Shown here piece after piece: positions 1 through 7,453 of a stretch of 64,000 nucleotides of DNA (within the stretch, counting starts at the first letter, position 1; each line of letters opens with the position of its first letter). The position numbers and the translations under genes are program-made. The DNA lies in the NCBI RefSeq assembly GCF_016863035.1, contig NZ_BOOC01000021.1, positions 54,929-118,928 of the forward strand, in the 5' to 3' direction. The stretch is from Microbispora corallina (GTDB taxonomy: Bacteria > Actinomycetota > Actinomycetes > Streptosporangiales > Streptosporangiaceae). The notes under the pieces were generated by a model, which ran no database searches, had not been told where the DNA came from, and was given only the letters and a program-made list of their open reading frames with translations.

Positions 1-274
1 GGTACGCCGCCAGCCCCAGCTCGGACATGAGCCGGACGTCCTCGGCGTACCGGTGGTAGTGGTCGCAGGCCACGTCGCCCGTGTGGCCCTGCGCGACCGC
101 TCCCGGCGTGCGGGAGAAGGTGTCCCAGACCGAGGGGCCGCGGCCGTCGTCGCGCGCGGCCCCCTCGATCTGGTACGACGCGGTCGCCGCGCCCCACACG
201 AAGCCGTCGGGGAACACCGCCCGTCCCTCCGTCAGCAAGGAAGGCAGGGTCCCCCGAGTGGTGGTCATGGTCAT
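1..274 (-). CDS. GH1 family beta-glucosidase, N-terminal part (cut by window edge)
   Basis: Only the first ~91 residues are present; the gene runs off base 1. The product contains [18 protein letters not shown], the N-terminal signature of glycoside hydrolase family 1 including the Gln that contacts the sugar in subsite -1, followed by SVWDTF and a DHYHRY motif, also typical of the family. The expected reaction is hydrolysis of cellobiose or short beta-glucosides to glucose, in the cytoplasm because no signal peptide is seen. The start ATG overlaps the stop of the upstream permease (ATGA), so the gene is the last known member of the sugar transport operon and is translationally coupled to it. 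This is the order of the Streptomyces cebEFG-bglC operon. The two acid catalysts lie outside the window and cannot be checked. Confidence 0.9.
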   Translation of the reverse strand, partial: MTMTTTRGTLPSLLTEGRAVFPDGFVWGAATASYQIEGAARDDGRGPSVWDTFSRTPGAVAQGHTGDVACDHYHRYAEDVRLMSELGLAAY

Positions 275-1137
275 CCCTTCACAGCTCCTTGCATGATTCC
301 TCCGATGACCTGCTTGCCGAGCAGCGCGAACACGATGACCAGCGGCAGCGTGCCGAGCGTGGTCCCGGCGAGGCTGAGGGCGTAGTCGCTCACGTAGCCC
401 GCGGCGAGCGTCGACAGGGCGACCTGGACGGTGGGGTTCTCGGGGGTCAGCACGACCAGCGGCCAGAAGTAGTCGTTCCATGCCGACATGAACGTGAGCA
501 TCCCGAGCACGGCCGCCGCCGGGCGCGCGGCGGGCAGGGCGACGTGCCAGAACAGCCCCCACGTCGTGCAGCCGTCGACGCGGCCGGCCTCCAGCAGCTC
601 GCCCGGCAGGGCGCGCGACAGGTACTGCGTCATGAAGAACACGCCGAACGCGTTCGTCAGGGCCGGCACGATCAGGGCGTACAGGGTGCCCGTCCACTCC
701 AGCTTCACCATGATCAGGTAGAGCGGGATGATGCCGAGCTGCGTGGGGACCATCATCGTGGTGATCGTCAGCACCAGCAGGGCCCGGCTGCCGCGGAAGC
801 GCAGCTTGGCGAACGCGAACCCGGCCAGCGTGGAGAAGAACATCACCGACGTGGCGATGAGCCCCGCCACCAGCACCGAGTTGAGCAGCGCCAGTGCGAA
901 GGGGACGGTGTCGAAGACGCGGGAGATGTTGGCGACCAGGTTGCCGCCGGGCACGAGCGGGGGAGGCACGGACGCCAGGGCCGAGTTGTCGCGGGAGGCG
1001 ACGACCACGCTGTAGTAGAGCGGCAGGGCGGAGAAGAACGCCACCCCCGTCAGGGTCAGGTAGGTCAGGGTGCGGCCGACGCCGCCGGAGGGGCGGCAGG
1101 GGCGGGCGTGCGCGCCGCCCGTCACCTGGGCGGTCAT
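271..1137 (-). CDS. cebG: Carbohydrate ABC transporter permease, CebG-type
   Basis: A 288-residue inner-membrane permease of the MalG/CUT1 class, with about six hydrophobic segments. The cytoplasmic EAA loop reads [20 protein letters not shown] and would contact the ATPase subunit (in actinomycetes usually a shared MsiK encoded elsewhere; no ATPase gene is seen here). I chose the ATG at 1137 because it overlaps the stop of the preceding permease (ATGA) and gives a product of normal family length. The stop overlaps the GH1 start in the same way. The likely role is uptake of cellobiose or cello-oligosaccharides together with the other permease and the lipoprotein. The substrate is inferred from the GH1 neighbour and the CebR-like operators, not from the protein itself. 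Confidence 0.88.
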   Translation of the reverse strand: MTAQVTGGAHARPCRPSGGVGRTLTYLTLTGVAFFSALPLYYSVVVASRDNSALASVPPPLVPGGNLVANISRVFDTVPFALALLNSVLVAGLIATSVMFFSTLAGFAFAKLRFRGSRALLVLTITTMMVPTQLGIIPLYLIMVKLEWTGTLYALIVPALTNAFGVFFMTQYLSRALPGELLEAGRVDGCTTWGLFWHVALPAARPAAAVLGMLTFMSAWNDYFWPLVVLTPENPTVQVALSTLAAGYVSDYALSLAGTTLGTLPLVIVFALLGKQVIGGIMQGAVKG

Positions 1138-2048
1138 GTGAGGCTCCCTCTGGTGCGGCGGGTGAGGGCGTAGTTGACGGCCACGACGAGGACGATGAAG
1201 ACGAACATCATCCACGAGACGGCCGAGGCGTAGCCGAAGTCGAGCTTGGTGAAGTTCTCGTAGATGTACAGCGCGAGCGTCTGGTACTGGCGATCCGGGC
1301 CGCCCGTCACGCTGTAGGTGCCGAACAGCAGCGGCTCGGCGAGGATCTGGACGGCGCCGATCGTCGAGGTGATCACGACGAACACGATCGTCGGCCGGAT
1401 CATCGGGATCGTGATGCGGCGCAGCTGCGTGAAGGAGGAGGCCCCGTCGATCGTCGCGGCCTCGTACAGGTCCCTCGGGACGGCCTGCATGGCGGCCAGG
1501 AAGATCAGCGTGTTGTAGCCGGTCCAGCGCCACATGATCATGGTGGAGATGGCCGCGTGGGAGGTCGCGGTGCCCGCGTTCCAGTCGATCGCGCCGATGC
1601 CGAACCACGACAGCACCCAGTTGATCAGGCCGTAGTCCCGGCCGAACAGCTGGCTGAAGATGACCACGACCGCCACCACGCTCGTGACGTTGGGCAGCAG
1701 CAGCGTGACCCGGAACAGCGTCTGGCTCCGCAGCGGCCGGTTGAGGAGGTGGGCCAGCCAGATGGCGAGGGCGAGCTGCGGCACCGTCGAGAGGATCCCG
1801 ATGGACACGGTGTTGAACGCCGCGTTCCAGAAGTAGGAGTCGCCCATGAGGGTCCGGTAGTTGTCGAGCCCGACGAACTTGTGGGCCTCCGACAGCAGAC
1901 TCCAGTCGTGCAGGCTCACCCAGGCGGTGTACACCAGGGGAAACAGCCCGAACGCCGCGAACACCAGGAAGAACGGCGTCACGTAGGCGTACGGCGACAC
2001 CGCCCGGTCCACCCGGTGCACCCACTGCCGGCGGGCCGTCCTCCTCAT
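1134..2048 (-). CDS. cebF: Carbohydrate ABC transporter permease, CebF-type
   Basis: A 304-residue MalF-class permease. Its first membrane segment ([20 protein letters not shown]) follows a basic N-terminus (MRRTARRQ), and the EAA loop is [20 protein letters not shown], close to the family consensus with the invariant Gly. The reading frame is open further upstream, but the ATG at 2048 is preferred: it gives the usual CUT1 start immediately before the first membrane segment, and the extra upstream residues are low-complexity Gly/Pro/Arg. It pairs with the adjacent CebG-type permease, with which it shares an ATGA overlap. The 172 bases between it and the lipoprotein gene contain a long perfect hairpin that may lower permease expression relative to the binding protein. 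Confidence 0.88.
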   Translation of the reverse strand: MRRTARRQWVHRVDRAVSPYAYVTPFFLVFAAFGLFPLVYTAWVSLHDWSLLSEAHKFVGLDNYRTLMGDSYFWNAAFNTVSIGILSTVPQLALAIWLAHLLNRPLRSQTLFRVTLLLPNVTSVVAVVVIFSQLFGRDYGLINWVLSWFGIGAIDWNAGTATSHAAISTMIMWRWTGYNTLIFLAAMQAVPRDLYEAATIDGASSFTQLRRITIPMIRPTIVFVVITSTIGAVQILAEPLLFGTYSVTGGPDRQYQTLALYIYENFTKLDFGYASAVSWMMFVFIVLVVAVNYALTRRTRGSLT

Positions 2049-2182
2049 GCGGCCGGACCGCCCCTCCCCGTACGGCGGGGCCGGCTCCCTGCCGTGGGCC
2101 GGCGGCCCGGACCCGATCACCGCCACTCGATCGGCGCCATCAGCGGCCACGACGACTCCTTCACGTCCTTCGCCTGCCAACG

Positions 2183-2216
2183 GGAGGCGGCCGGCCCGCT
2201 CGGGCCGGCCGCCTCC
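2183..2216. terminator. Perfect 15-bp stem-loop between binding protein and permease genes
   Basis: Two 15-base arms (2183-2197 and 2202-2216) are exactly complementary around a 4-base loop. The hairpin begins 4 bases after the stop of the binding-protein gene, reading leftwards. There is no U-tract, so it is either a GC-type partial terminator or an mRNA-stabilising stem. Both are known ways to keep solute-binding protein levels above permease levels in sugar ABC operons. Confidence 0.7.
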
Positions 2217-2220
2217 GGGA

Positions 2221-3513
2221 TCACTTGATGCGCTGCAGGTCGTCCAGCGCCTGGGTCCAGGAGTCCTGGGGGTTCTGCTTGCCCTGCTCGATGCGCTGGA
2301 GGGCGTTGCCGAAGGTCGTCAGCACGTCGCCGGCCTTGGGGCCCACGTACTGCGGCTTCAGCGCCTTGGCGGCGTCTGTGAAGATCTTGCCGGTGGGCGC
2401 GTCGTTGAAGAACGGGTTCGTGAACGAGGTGATCGTCGGGTCGTCGTACAGCGCCGGGATCGACGGCAGCGCGCCGGCCTCGGTGAACAGCCGCAGCTGG
2501 GAGTCCTTGCTGGTGAGCAGGTCGATCAGCTCGGCCGCCTCCTTCGGGTGCTTGCCCTGCTTGGGCGCCATCAGGTGCGTGCCGCCCTGGTTGCCGCCGC
2601 CACCGCCGGGCACCGCGGCGACGTCCCATTTGCCGGACGTCGTGGGCGCGGCGTCCTTGATGCTGCCGGTCTTCCAGGACGGGCAGATCACCGTGGCGAA
2701 CGAGCCCTTGGTCAGGCCGGTGTTCCACGGCGGGCTGAAGGCCGCCAGCTTGGCGGACAGCCCCGCCTCGATCATCTCGGCGTTCAGGTCGAAGGCCTTC
2801 TTGACGTCGGGGTTGGTCCCGGCGACCAGGTTGTTCTGCTGGTCGTAGAACCCGACGGGGGCCTGGTCGACCATGGCACGGAAGTTCTCGCCCGGGCCGT
2901 CGAACCACTTGGCGCCGCCGGCGTTGGCGACGAACTTCTTGCCGGCCGCCATGTAGTCCTCCCAGGTCGGCCAGAGCCTGCCGACCTCGTCGCGGTCGGT
3001 GGGCAGGCCCGCCTTCTTGAACAGGTCGGTCCGGTAGCACATGGCCAGGCCGCCGACGTCGGTGCCGAGGCCCAGCAATTTGCCGCCGTCGGGGGACAGT
3101 CCCTGCTTCCACTTCCAGTCCAGGTAGTCGCCCTGGCGCTTGCCGAGCCCGTACTGGTTCAGGTCGTAGAACTTGTCGGCCATCGGGGTGAACTGGGCGA
3201 TGTAGCCCGCCTCCACCGCCACCACGTCGGCCGCGCCCGCCCCCGTGGCCAGCTGCGTGGTCAGGTTCCGGTGGTGGTCGTTGAACTGCGCCCGCCGCTC
3301 CACGATGTCGACGTTGGGGTGCGTCTTCTTGAACTCCTCGTACAAGGGGGCGAAGTGGAAGTCGCTGAACAGCGCGACGGTCAGTTTGATCTTTCCGGCG
3401 GGCTGACCCGACGCGTTCGTACCGCCCGTTCCTCCGCCGCCACACGAGGTGGCGCCGACGAGAACGGCGGCGGCGAGCAACGGGGTCACGATCCTGGGGC
3501 TGAAGCTGCCCAT
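2221..3513 (-). CDS. cebE: Sugar-binding lipoprotein of ABC transporter, CebE-type
   Basis: A 430-residue extracellular solute-binding protein of family 1. The ATG at 3513 is chosen because AGGAGGGTCC lies directly upstream and the protein then opens with a proper lipoprotein signal: MGSFSPRIVTPLL, a hydrophobic core, and ATSC followed by a glycine-rich linker. The Cys would be lipidated and anchor the protein to the outside of the membrane. The mature part (KLTVALFSDFHFAPLYEEF...) has the usual N-lobe start and later sugar-binding-type aromatic and Asp/Asn-rich stretches. It is the first gene of the transporter operon and is preceded by CebR-like palindromes, which supports cellobiose or cellotriose as ligand. 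The ligand is inferred. Confidence 0.88.
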   Translation of the reverse strand: MGSFSPRIVTPLLAAAVLVGATSCGGGGTGGTNASGQPAGKIKLTVALFSDFHFAPLYEEFKKTHPNVDIVERRAQFNDHHRNLTTQLATGAGAADVVAVEAGYIAQFTPMADKFYDLNQYGLGKRQGDYLDWKWKQGLSPDGGKLLGLGTDVGGLAMCYRTDLFKKAGLPTDRDEVGRLWPTWEDYMAAGKKFVANAGGAKWFDGPGENFRAMVDQAPVGFYDQQNNLVAGTNPDVKKAFDLNAEMIEAGLSAKLAAFSPPWNTGLTKGSFATVICPSWKTGSIKDAAPTTSGKWDVAAVPGGGGGNQGGTHLMAPKQGKHPKEAAELIDLLTSKDSQLRLFTEAGALPSIPALYDDPTITSFTNPFFNDAPTGKIFTDAAKALKPQYVGPKAGDVLTTFGNALQRIEQGKQNPQDSWTQALDDLQRIK

Positions 3514-3547
3514 GGACCCTCCTGGGGGGGCGAATATTTGATCATGG

Positions 3548-3561
3548 AGGGAGCGCTCTCT
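3548..3561. promoter_or_regulatory. CebR-like operator 1
   Basis: AGGGAGCGCTCTCT, centred on AGCGCT, 35 bases upstream of the binding-protein start. It matches 11 of 14 positions of the published CebR box TGGGAGCGCTCCCA. A LacI-family repressor here would block the operon. Confidence 0.65.
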
Positions 3562-3721
3562 GGAAAGAGTCGCCCGCCTGGAGCGGGGTGTCAACGGGCA
3601 GAGGGTCGCCAGCTTCGTAACAAAACGGCACGCCGGGCCGGCCTCCGTAATGGAGCGTTTTCTCGAAATCGCCCGCATTCATGCAGGTCAAGAGCGGTCT
3701 TTTTGGGCTCTGCGGGCAATG

Positions 3722-3735
3722 GGGGAGCGCTCCCA
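3722..3735. promoter_or_regulatory. CebR-like operator 2
   Basis: GGGGAGCGCTCCCA matches 13 of 14 positions of the CebR consensus and is the best of the three copies. It lies about 210 bases upstream of the binding-protein gene. Confidence 0.75.
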
Positions 3736-3821
3736 CTCACCTTGGGAACGGATACGGCGGGTTTCCGGCAGGTTAATCCCGGCCTTGACAGAACCTGAGG
3801 GAGAAGCGCACTCTCGTCGTG

Positions 3822-3835
3822 CGGGAGCGCTCCCC
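3822..3835. promoter_or_regulatory. CebR-like operator 3
   Basis: CGGGAGCGCTCCCC is a fully symmetric core with 12 of 14 matches to the CebR box. It sits 56 bases downstream of the sensor kinase stop. Three sites in 290 bases suggest looping or strong repression. The 378-base gap (3514-3891) otherwise holds only the leftward promoter region of the operon; no gene is seen in it. Confidence 0.65.
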
Positions 3836-3891
3836 GAGTCATGAACAGGGTTGTGCCGCCCCGCTGTCGCCGTGCCGCGGGGGTCGCCCCC

Positions 3892-5325
3892 TCAGAGGTC
3901 GCCCGGCGCCGGCTCCTCCGGAGCCCCGGTCCCCGGCGGGGCCAGGGGAAGGCGCAGGACGAACCGCGCCCCGCCCTCCGCGCAGTCCTCGATGGACAGG
4001 GTTCCCCCGTGGGCGTGCGCGACCTCAAGGGCGATGGCCAGCCCGAGGCCCGTGCCCCCGTGGTTCCGGCTGCGCGCGGTGTCGAGCCGGGTGAACCGGT
4101 GGAAGACCCGCTCCCTGTCGGGTTCGGGGATGCCGTCGCCGTCGTCGGTGACGGTCAGCAGCGCGCCGTCCCCGACGCGGCGGACCTCGACCCACACGTT
4201 GCGCCGCGCGTGGCGCAGGGCGTTGTCGAGCAGGTTGCCGCAGGCGCGCCGCAGGTGGAAGGCCTCGGCCTCGACCTCTGTCCCCGGTTCGAGGCGGGCG
4301 TGGAGGAGGCACCTGGGCAGCCGCCGGGTCAGTTCCCCCCGTACGAGTTCTGCGAGGTCCAGGCGGATTCGCCGGTGGGCGCCCTCGGAGCCGAGGCGGG
4401 CGAGCAGCAGCAGGTCGGCGGCGATGGACTCCAGGCGGTCCACGTCGCCGAGCGCGCGCTCCAGCAGGGCCGGCAGGTCGGAGTCCTCGGGGTGGAGCTG
4501 GGCCTCCTCCAGTTGGGCGCGGAGGCCGGCGATCGGCGTGCGCAGCTCGTGGGAGGCGTCGGAGGCGAACTGCCGTTGCCGCTCGGCCATCCTCTCCAGG
4601 CATCTGCGTGCCTGGTCGAGCCGGCTCAGGGTGCCGTTGACGGTGTCGGCGAGCTGGGCGATCTCGTCCCGGCTGGACGGTACCGGCACCCGCCTGTCGA
4701 GGTCGCCGAGGTTGATCGAGGCGAGCTCGGCGCGGATGGCCTCGACCGGGCGCAGCACGCGGCCGGTGACGCGCCACGTCGTCCAGGCGGTCAGCGAGAC
4801 GAGCCCCGCGACCTGGACGGCGAAGAAGGTGTCGAAGATCCCGGTGGAGACGAGGCCGGGGACGCGTCCCCCGGCGTACACGACGGGAGAGGCGCCGGAC
4901 GTGCCCGCGAGGACGACCGAGAGGCGTACGCAGCCGACGCGGGGGTCGCCGCAGGACTGGACGTCCAGCCGGGGCCGTTGCGGGGACGGCAGGACGGCGG
5001 TCAGCGGCGGAAGCGTCCGGGCGGCGGCCGAGGAGTCGAGAACGTGGTGATCGGAGGTCACGACCTGGACCAGGTCGATGCCGGCGACGCGCGGGACGAC
5101 GGGGTGGGTCAGCCGTCCCCGGAGCACGTCCTGCGCCGTGATCGCGGCCTGTGCCCGGGCCTGCCGCCACTCCATGTCGGACAGGCGCTGCCGCGCGATG
5201 GTCGCCGCACCCAGTCCCGTGGGCGCCAGGAGGACCACCGCGAGCATGGTCACCAGGAGGGTGATCCGGCTCCGGAGCGACAGGGAGCCGATCCGGAGGT
5301 GGGCGAGGCGGGGCACGGCGGGCAT
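3892..5325 (-). CDS. Sensor histidine kinase (orphan), paralogue of the kinase at 7454
   Basis: A 477-residue membrane sensor kinase. A first membrane helix lies near residues 20-43, then an external domain of ~120 residues, a second helix near 165-190, a HAMP linker (TGRVLRPVEAIRAEL), a HisKA box with the phospho-accepting His in SDASHELRTPIAGL, and an HATPase domain with N box NLLDNALRHA, DDGDGIPE and GGTGLGLAIA. All catalytic motifs look intact. The external domain has a Cys pair (SCGDPRVGC) shared in position with the other kinase in this window. No response regulator gene is adjacent, so its partner is unknown. The start at 5325 has only a weak ribosome binding site. The stop lies close to the CebR-like sites, but nothing shows a functional link. 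Confidence 0.88.
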   Translation of the reverse strand: MPAVPRLAHLRIGSLSLRSRITLLVTMLAVVLLAPTGLGAATIARQRLSDMEWRQARAQAAITAQDVLRGRLTHPVVPRVAGIDLVQVVTSDHHVLDSSAAARTLPPLTAVLPSPQRPRLDVQSCGDPRVGCVRLSVVLAGTSGASPVVYAGGRVPGLVSTGIFDTFFAVQVAGLVSLTAWTTWRVTGRVLRPVEAIRAELASINLGDLDRRVPVPSSRDEIAQLADTVNGTLSRLDQARRCLERMAERQRQFASDASHELRTPIAGLRAQLEEAQLHPEDSDLPALLERALGDVDRLESIAADLLLLARLGSEGAHRRIRLDLAELVRGELTRRLPRCLLHARLEPGTEVEAEAFHLRRACGNLLDNALRHARRNVWVEVRRVGDGALLTVTDDGDGIPEPDRERVFHRFTRLDTARSRNHGGTGLGLAIALEVAHAHGGTLSIEDCAEGGARFVLRLPLAPPGTGAPEEPAPGDL

Positions 5326-5337
5326 GGGGTGCGACCG

Positions 5338-6345
5338 CTAACCGTGATCGGTGGGGGGGCGGCAGGCGGAGACGTGGAGGCGGGCGCACCGGGGGAGGAC
5401 GACGTTCACCACAGGCGCGTTCTCGGTCGCGCGGCCTCGTACGACGCGACGCCCGGCCGCGGAGGGCAGGCCGTTCGCGGGAGGAAGCCCCCCGGTGAGG
5501 AGCCCGTCCGCGACGGCTGCGATGTGCGCGCGTAGGAGCCCGTCCGCGACGAGCGTGGCCTTCGCGACGAGCCCGGCCTTCGTGACGAGCCCGGCCTTCG
5601 TGACGAGCCCGGCCTTCGTGACGAGCCCGGCCTTCGTGACGAGCATGGCCCTCGCGGCGGGCCGGGCGGGCCCGGGGGTGGGGAGGGCATGCATGGCGGG
5701 CCGGGCGGGCCCCGCCGCCGGCATGGGGTGGCCGTGCGCGGCGGGCCGGGCCTGCGCGGCGGACCGGGCGGGTCCTGGGGTGGTGGGGAGGGCGTGAGCG
5801 GCGGGCAGGACGTGCGCGGCGGGCCGTGGGGTGGGGAGGGCATGAGCGGCGGGCAGGACGTGCGGGGGCCGGGCGGGCCCGGCGGCCGGCATGGGGTGGG
5901 CGTGCGCGGCGGGCCGGGCGGGTCCTGGAGTGGGGAGGGCGTGCGCGGCGGCCGGCATGGGGTGGGCGTGCGCGGCGGGCGGGCCTTCGGGGGCGCGGCG
6001 CCGCAGCGGCGTGGGGTCGTCCCGGAGATCGCCGGACGCGGCGCCCTCGCTCAGCGACCCCTCACCCCGAGGCTCGGCGGCCCACTGCTCGCCGGTGCCC
6101 TGCTCCTCGAACGGAAACACGCCGGTCGCCTCGTCGGCCCAGAACACACGGGGCTCGTCGTCCATGAAGGGCATCTCCCCGTCGTCGCCGGGGACCGGTT
6201 CCGGCTCGTGGGCACCCGCGGCATGCCAGTCGCCCCCCCACGGGCGCAGCAGGGCGCAGCCGAGGATCGCCACCCAGAGGAGGACGCCACCCAGGGCGGG
6301 GACCAATATCGTGCCTGCGCCTATCGCCGCGCCGTAGTGCACCAT
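5338..6345 (-). CDS. Membrane-anchored low-complexity protein with Ala/Pro/His and LVTKAG repeats
   Basis: I do not recognise this 335-residue protein. From the ATG at 6345 it starts with one strong hydrophobic helix (AIGAGTILVPALGGVLLWVA), then WGGDWH, an acidic stretch (~residues 40-90), a long Pro/Ala/His region made of variants of AHALPTPGPARPAA, and finally tandem LVTKAG units before an Arg-rich tail. The frame is supported by the well-formed N-terminal membrane helix. The repeat region could in principle be a frame artefact of repetitive DNA, since the opposite strand is also open. It lies between the two paralogous sensor kinases and is divergent from an XRE regulator. The likely location is the membrane with the repetitive part outside or in the cytoplasm; no function can be assigned. 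Confidence 0.55.
   Translation of the reverse strand: MVHYGAAIGAGTILVPALGGVLLWVAILGCALLRPWGGDWHAAGAHEPEPVPGDDGEMPFMDDEPRVFWADEATGVFPFEEQGTGEQWAAEPRGEGSLSEGAASGDLRDDPTPLRRRAPEGPPAAHAHPMPAAAHALPTPGPARPAAHAHPMPAAGPARPPHVLPAAHALPTPRPAAHVLPAAHALPTTPGPARSAAQARPAAHGHPMPAAGPARPAMHALPTPGPARPAARAMLVTKAGLVTKAGLVTKAGLVTKAGLVAKATLVADGLLRAHIAAVADGLLTGGLPPANGLPSAAGRRVVRGRATENAPVVNVVLPRCARLHVSACRPPTDHG
5543..5650. repeat. Six tandem 18-bp units
   Basis: Six consecutive 18-base units of the type TTCGTGACGAGCCCGGCC lie at 5543-5650. The three at 5579, 5597 and 5615 are identical and the outer ones differ by one to four bases. They encode the LVTKAG repeats of the protein on the minus strand. Homogenised copies of this kind usually expand and contract by slippage. 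Confidence 0.9.
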
Positions 6346-6530
6346 GGCTGCTCTTCTCTCTCCGGGGAGGCCGCCCCACACCAGGGAGGAAGCGGGACGA
6401 CATCCAACGACTACGCCACAATCGTCAGCCATCAGGACGGGATGGGTAAGGCCGCCGGTCTCCTGGGACGCCGGACCCTAGGTGTAGTACAACCACCCAA
6501 GTAGACAGATAACGGGCATATGGTGACGGA

Positions 6531-7409
6531 ATGGACCGTCAACGACTCCTTGGAGACTTTCTCCGCGCACGTCGCGAGTCGACGCGCCTCGAGGACGTCG
6601 GGCTGACGAGGGTGGGACGCCGCCGTACCCCCGGACTGCGCAGGGAAGAGGTGGCCATGCTCGCCGGCGTCAGCACCGACTACTACGTGCGGCTGGAGCA
6701 GGGCAGGGAACGCCGTCCGTCCGAGCAGGTCCTGGACGCGCTGGCCCGGGTGCTGGAACTCGACCCCGCGGCCACCGAGCACCTTTACGAGCTCGCCCAC
6801 CCGCGCCCCCGGCAGCGGCCGGTACGGCGGGAGGAGGAGGTGGCCCCTGGGCTGCTCCGCCTGCTCCGGCTGTGGGACCACACCCCGGCGTTCATCCGGG
6901 GCCGGTGGATGGACCTGCTCGCGACCAACGGCATGGCCGACGCCCTCTACGGCGGGCTCGACCACAACGACAACTTGCTGCGGCTCTGCTTCCTCAACCC
7001 CGAGGCGCGCGCCTTCTACCCGGATTGGGAGCAGTCGGCGGCACTGAAGGCGGCGCAGTTGCGGACCGGCGCGGGCACCGATCCCGACGACCCCTTCCTC
7101 CCGCAGCTCGTCGACGAGCTGTCCGACCAGAGCGCCGAGTTCGTCCGCATCTGGGCCCGTCACGACGTGCTGCCCCGGCATACCGAGCGCAAGCGCTTCC
7201 GGCACCCGATCGTGGGCGAGCTGATGCTCTCCTACGAGGTCTTCACGATCAACAGCGCCCCCGGTCAGCAGCTCGTCATCTTCCAGGCCGACCCCGGAAG
7301 CCCCTCGGAACGAGGCCTCGCCATGCTGTCGTCCCTGGTCCCGCCGCCCCAGGAGCCCGTCCTCGTCCCCCAGGTCGGTGCCGCGCCCCGCGTGCACCGC
7401 CAGATTTGA
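6531..7409 (+). CDS. XRE-family regulator with MmyB-type ligand-binding domain
   Basis: A 292-residue cytoplasmic regulator. The N-terminal helix-turn-helix (about residues 8-80) includes RRTPGLRREEVAMLAGVS and YYVRLEQGRERRPSEQVL, the signature of the MmyB-like XRE family common in actinomycetes. The C-terminal domain (about 100-280) has the family motifs WMDLLATNGMADALY, FLNPEARAFYPDWE and RHPIVGELMLSYE, a PAS-like fold reported to bind lipid-like ligands in this family. The gene is divergent from the repeat protein, and its stop touches an in-frame ATG (TGATG) of the following sensor kinase, so the two are probably cotranscribed. Members often regulate a neighbouring short-chain dehydrogenase gene; none is present here, so the target is unknown. 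Confidence 0.88.
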   Translation: MDRQRLLGDFLRARRESTRLEDVGLTRVGRRRTPGLRREEVAMLAGVSTDYYVRLEQGRERRPSEQVLDALARVLELDPAATEHLYELAHPRPRQRPVRREEEVAPGLLRLLRLWDHTPAFIRGRWMDLLATNGMADALYGGLDHNDNLLRLCFLNPEARAFYPDWEQSAALKAAQLRTGAGTDPDDPFLPQLVDELSDQSAEFVRIWARHDVLPRHTERKRFRHPIVGELMLSYEVFTINSAPGQQLVIFQADPGSPSERGLAMLSSLVPPPQEPVLVPQVGAAPRVHRQI

Positions 7410-7453
7410 TGGCGAGCCTGGTCGCGGATGGCCGGCTCCCCGAGGCGGGAACG

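Noticed and set aside
5651..6167. Plus-strand Gly/Arg/His-rich open frames over the repeat region (collagen-like GGPGG)
   Set aside because: They lack ribosome sites and a plausible N-terminus. The minus-strand frame has a well-formed membrane helix and normal wobble pattern.
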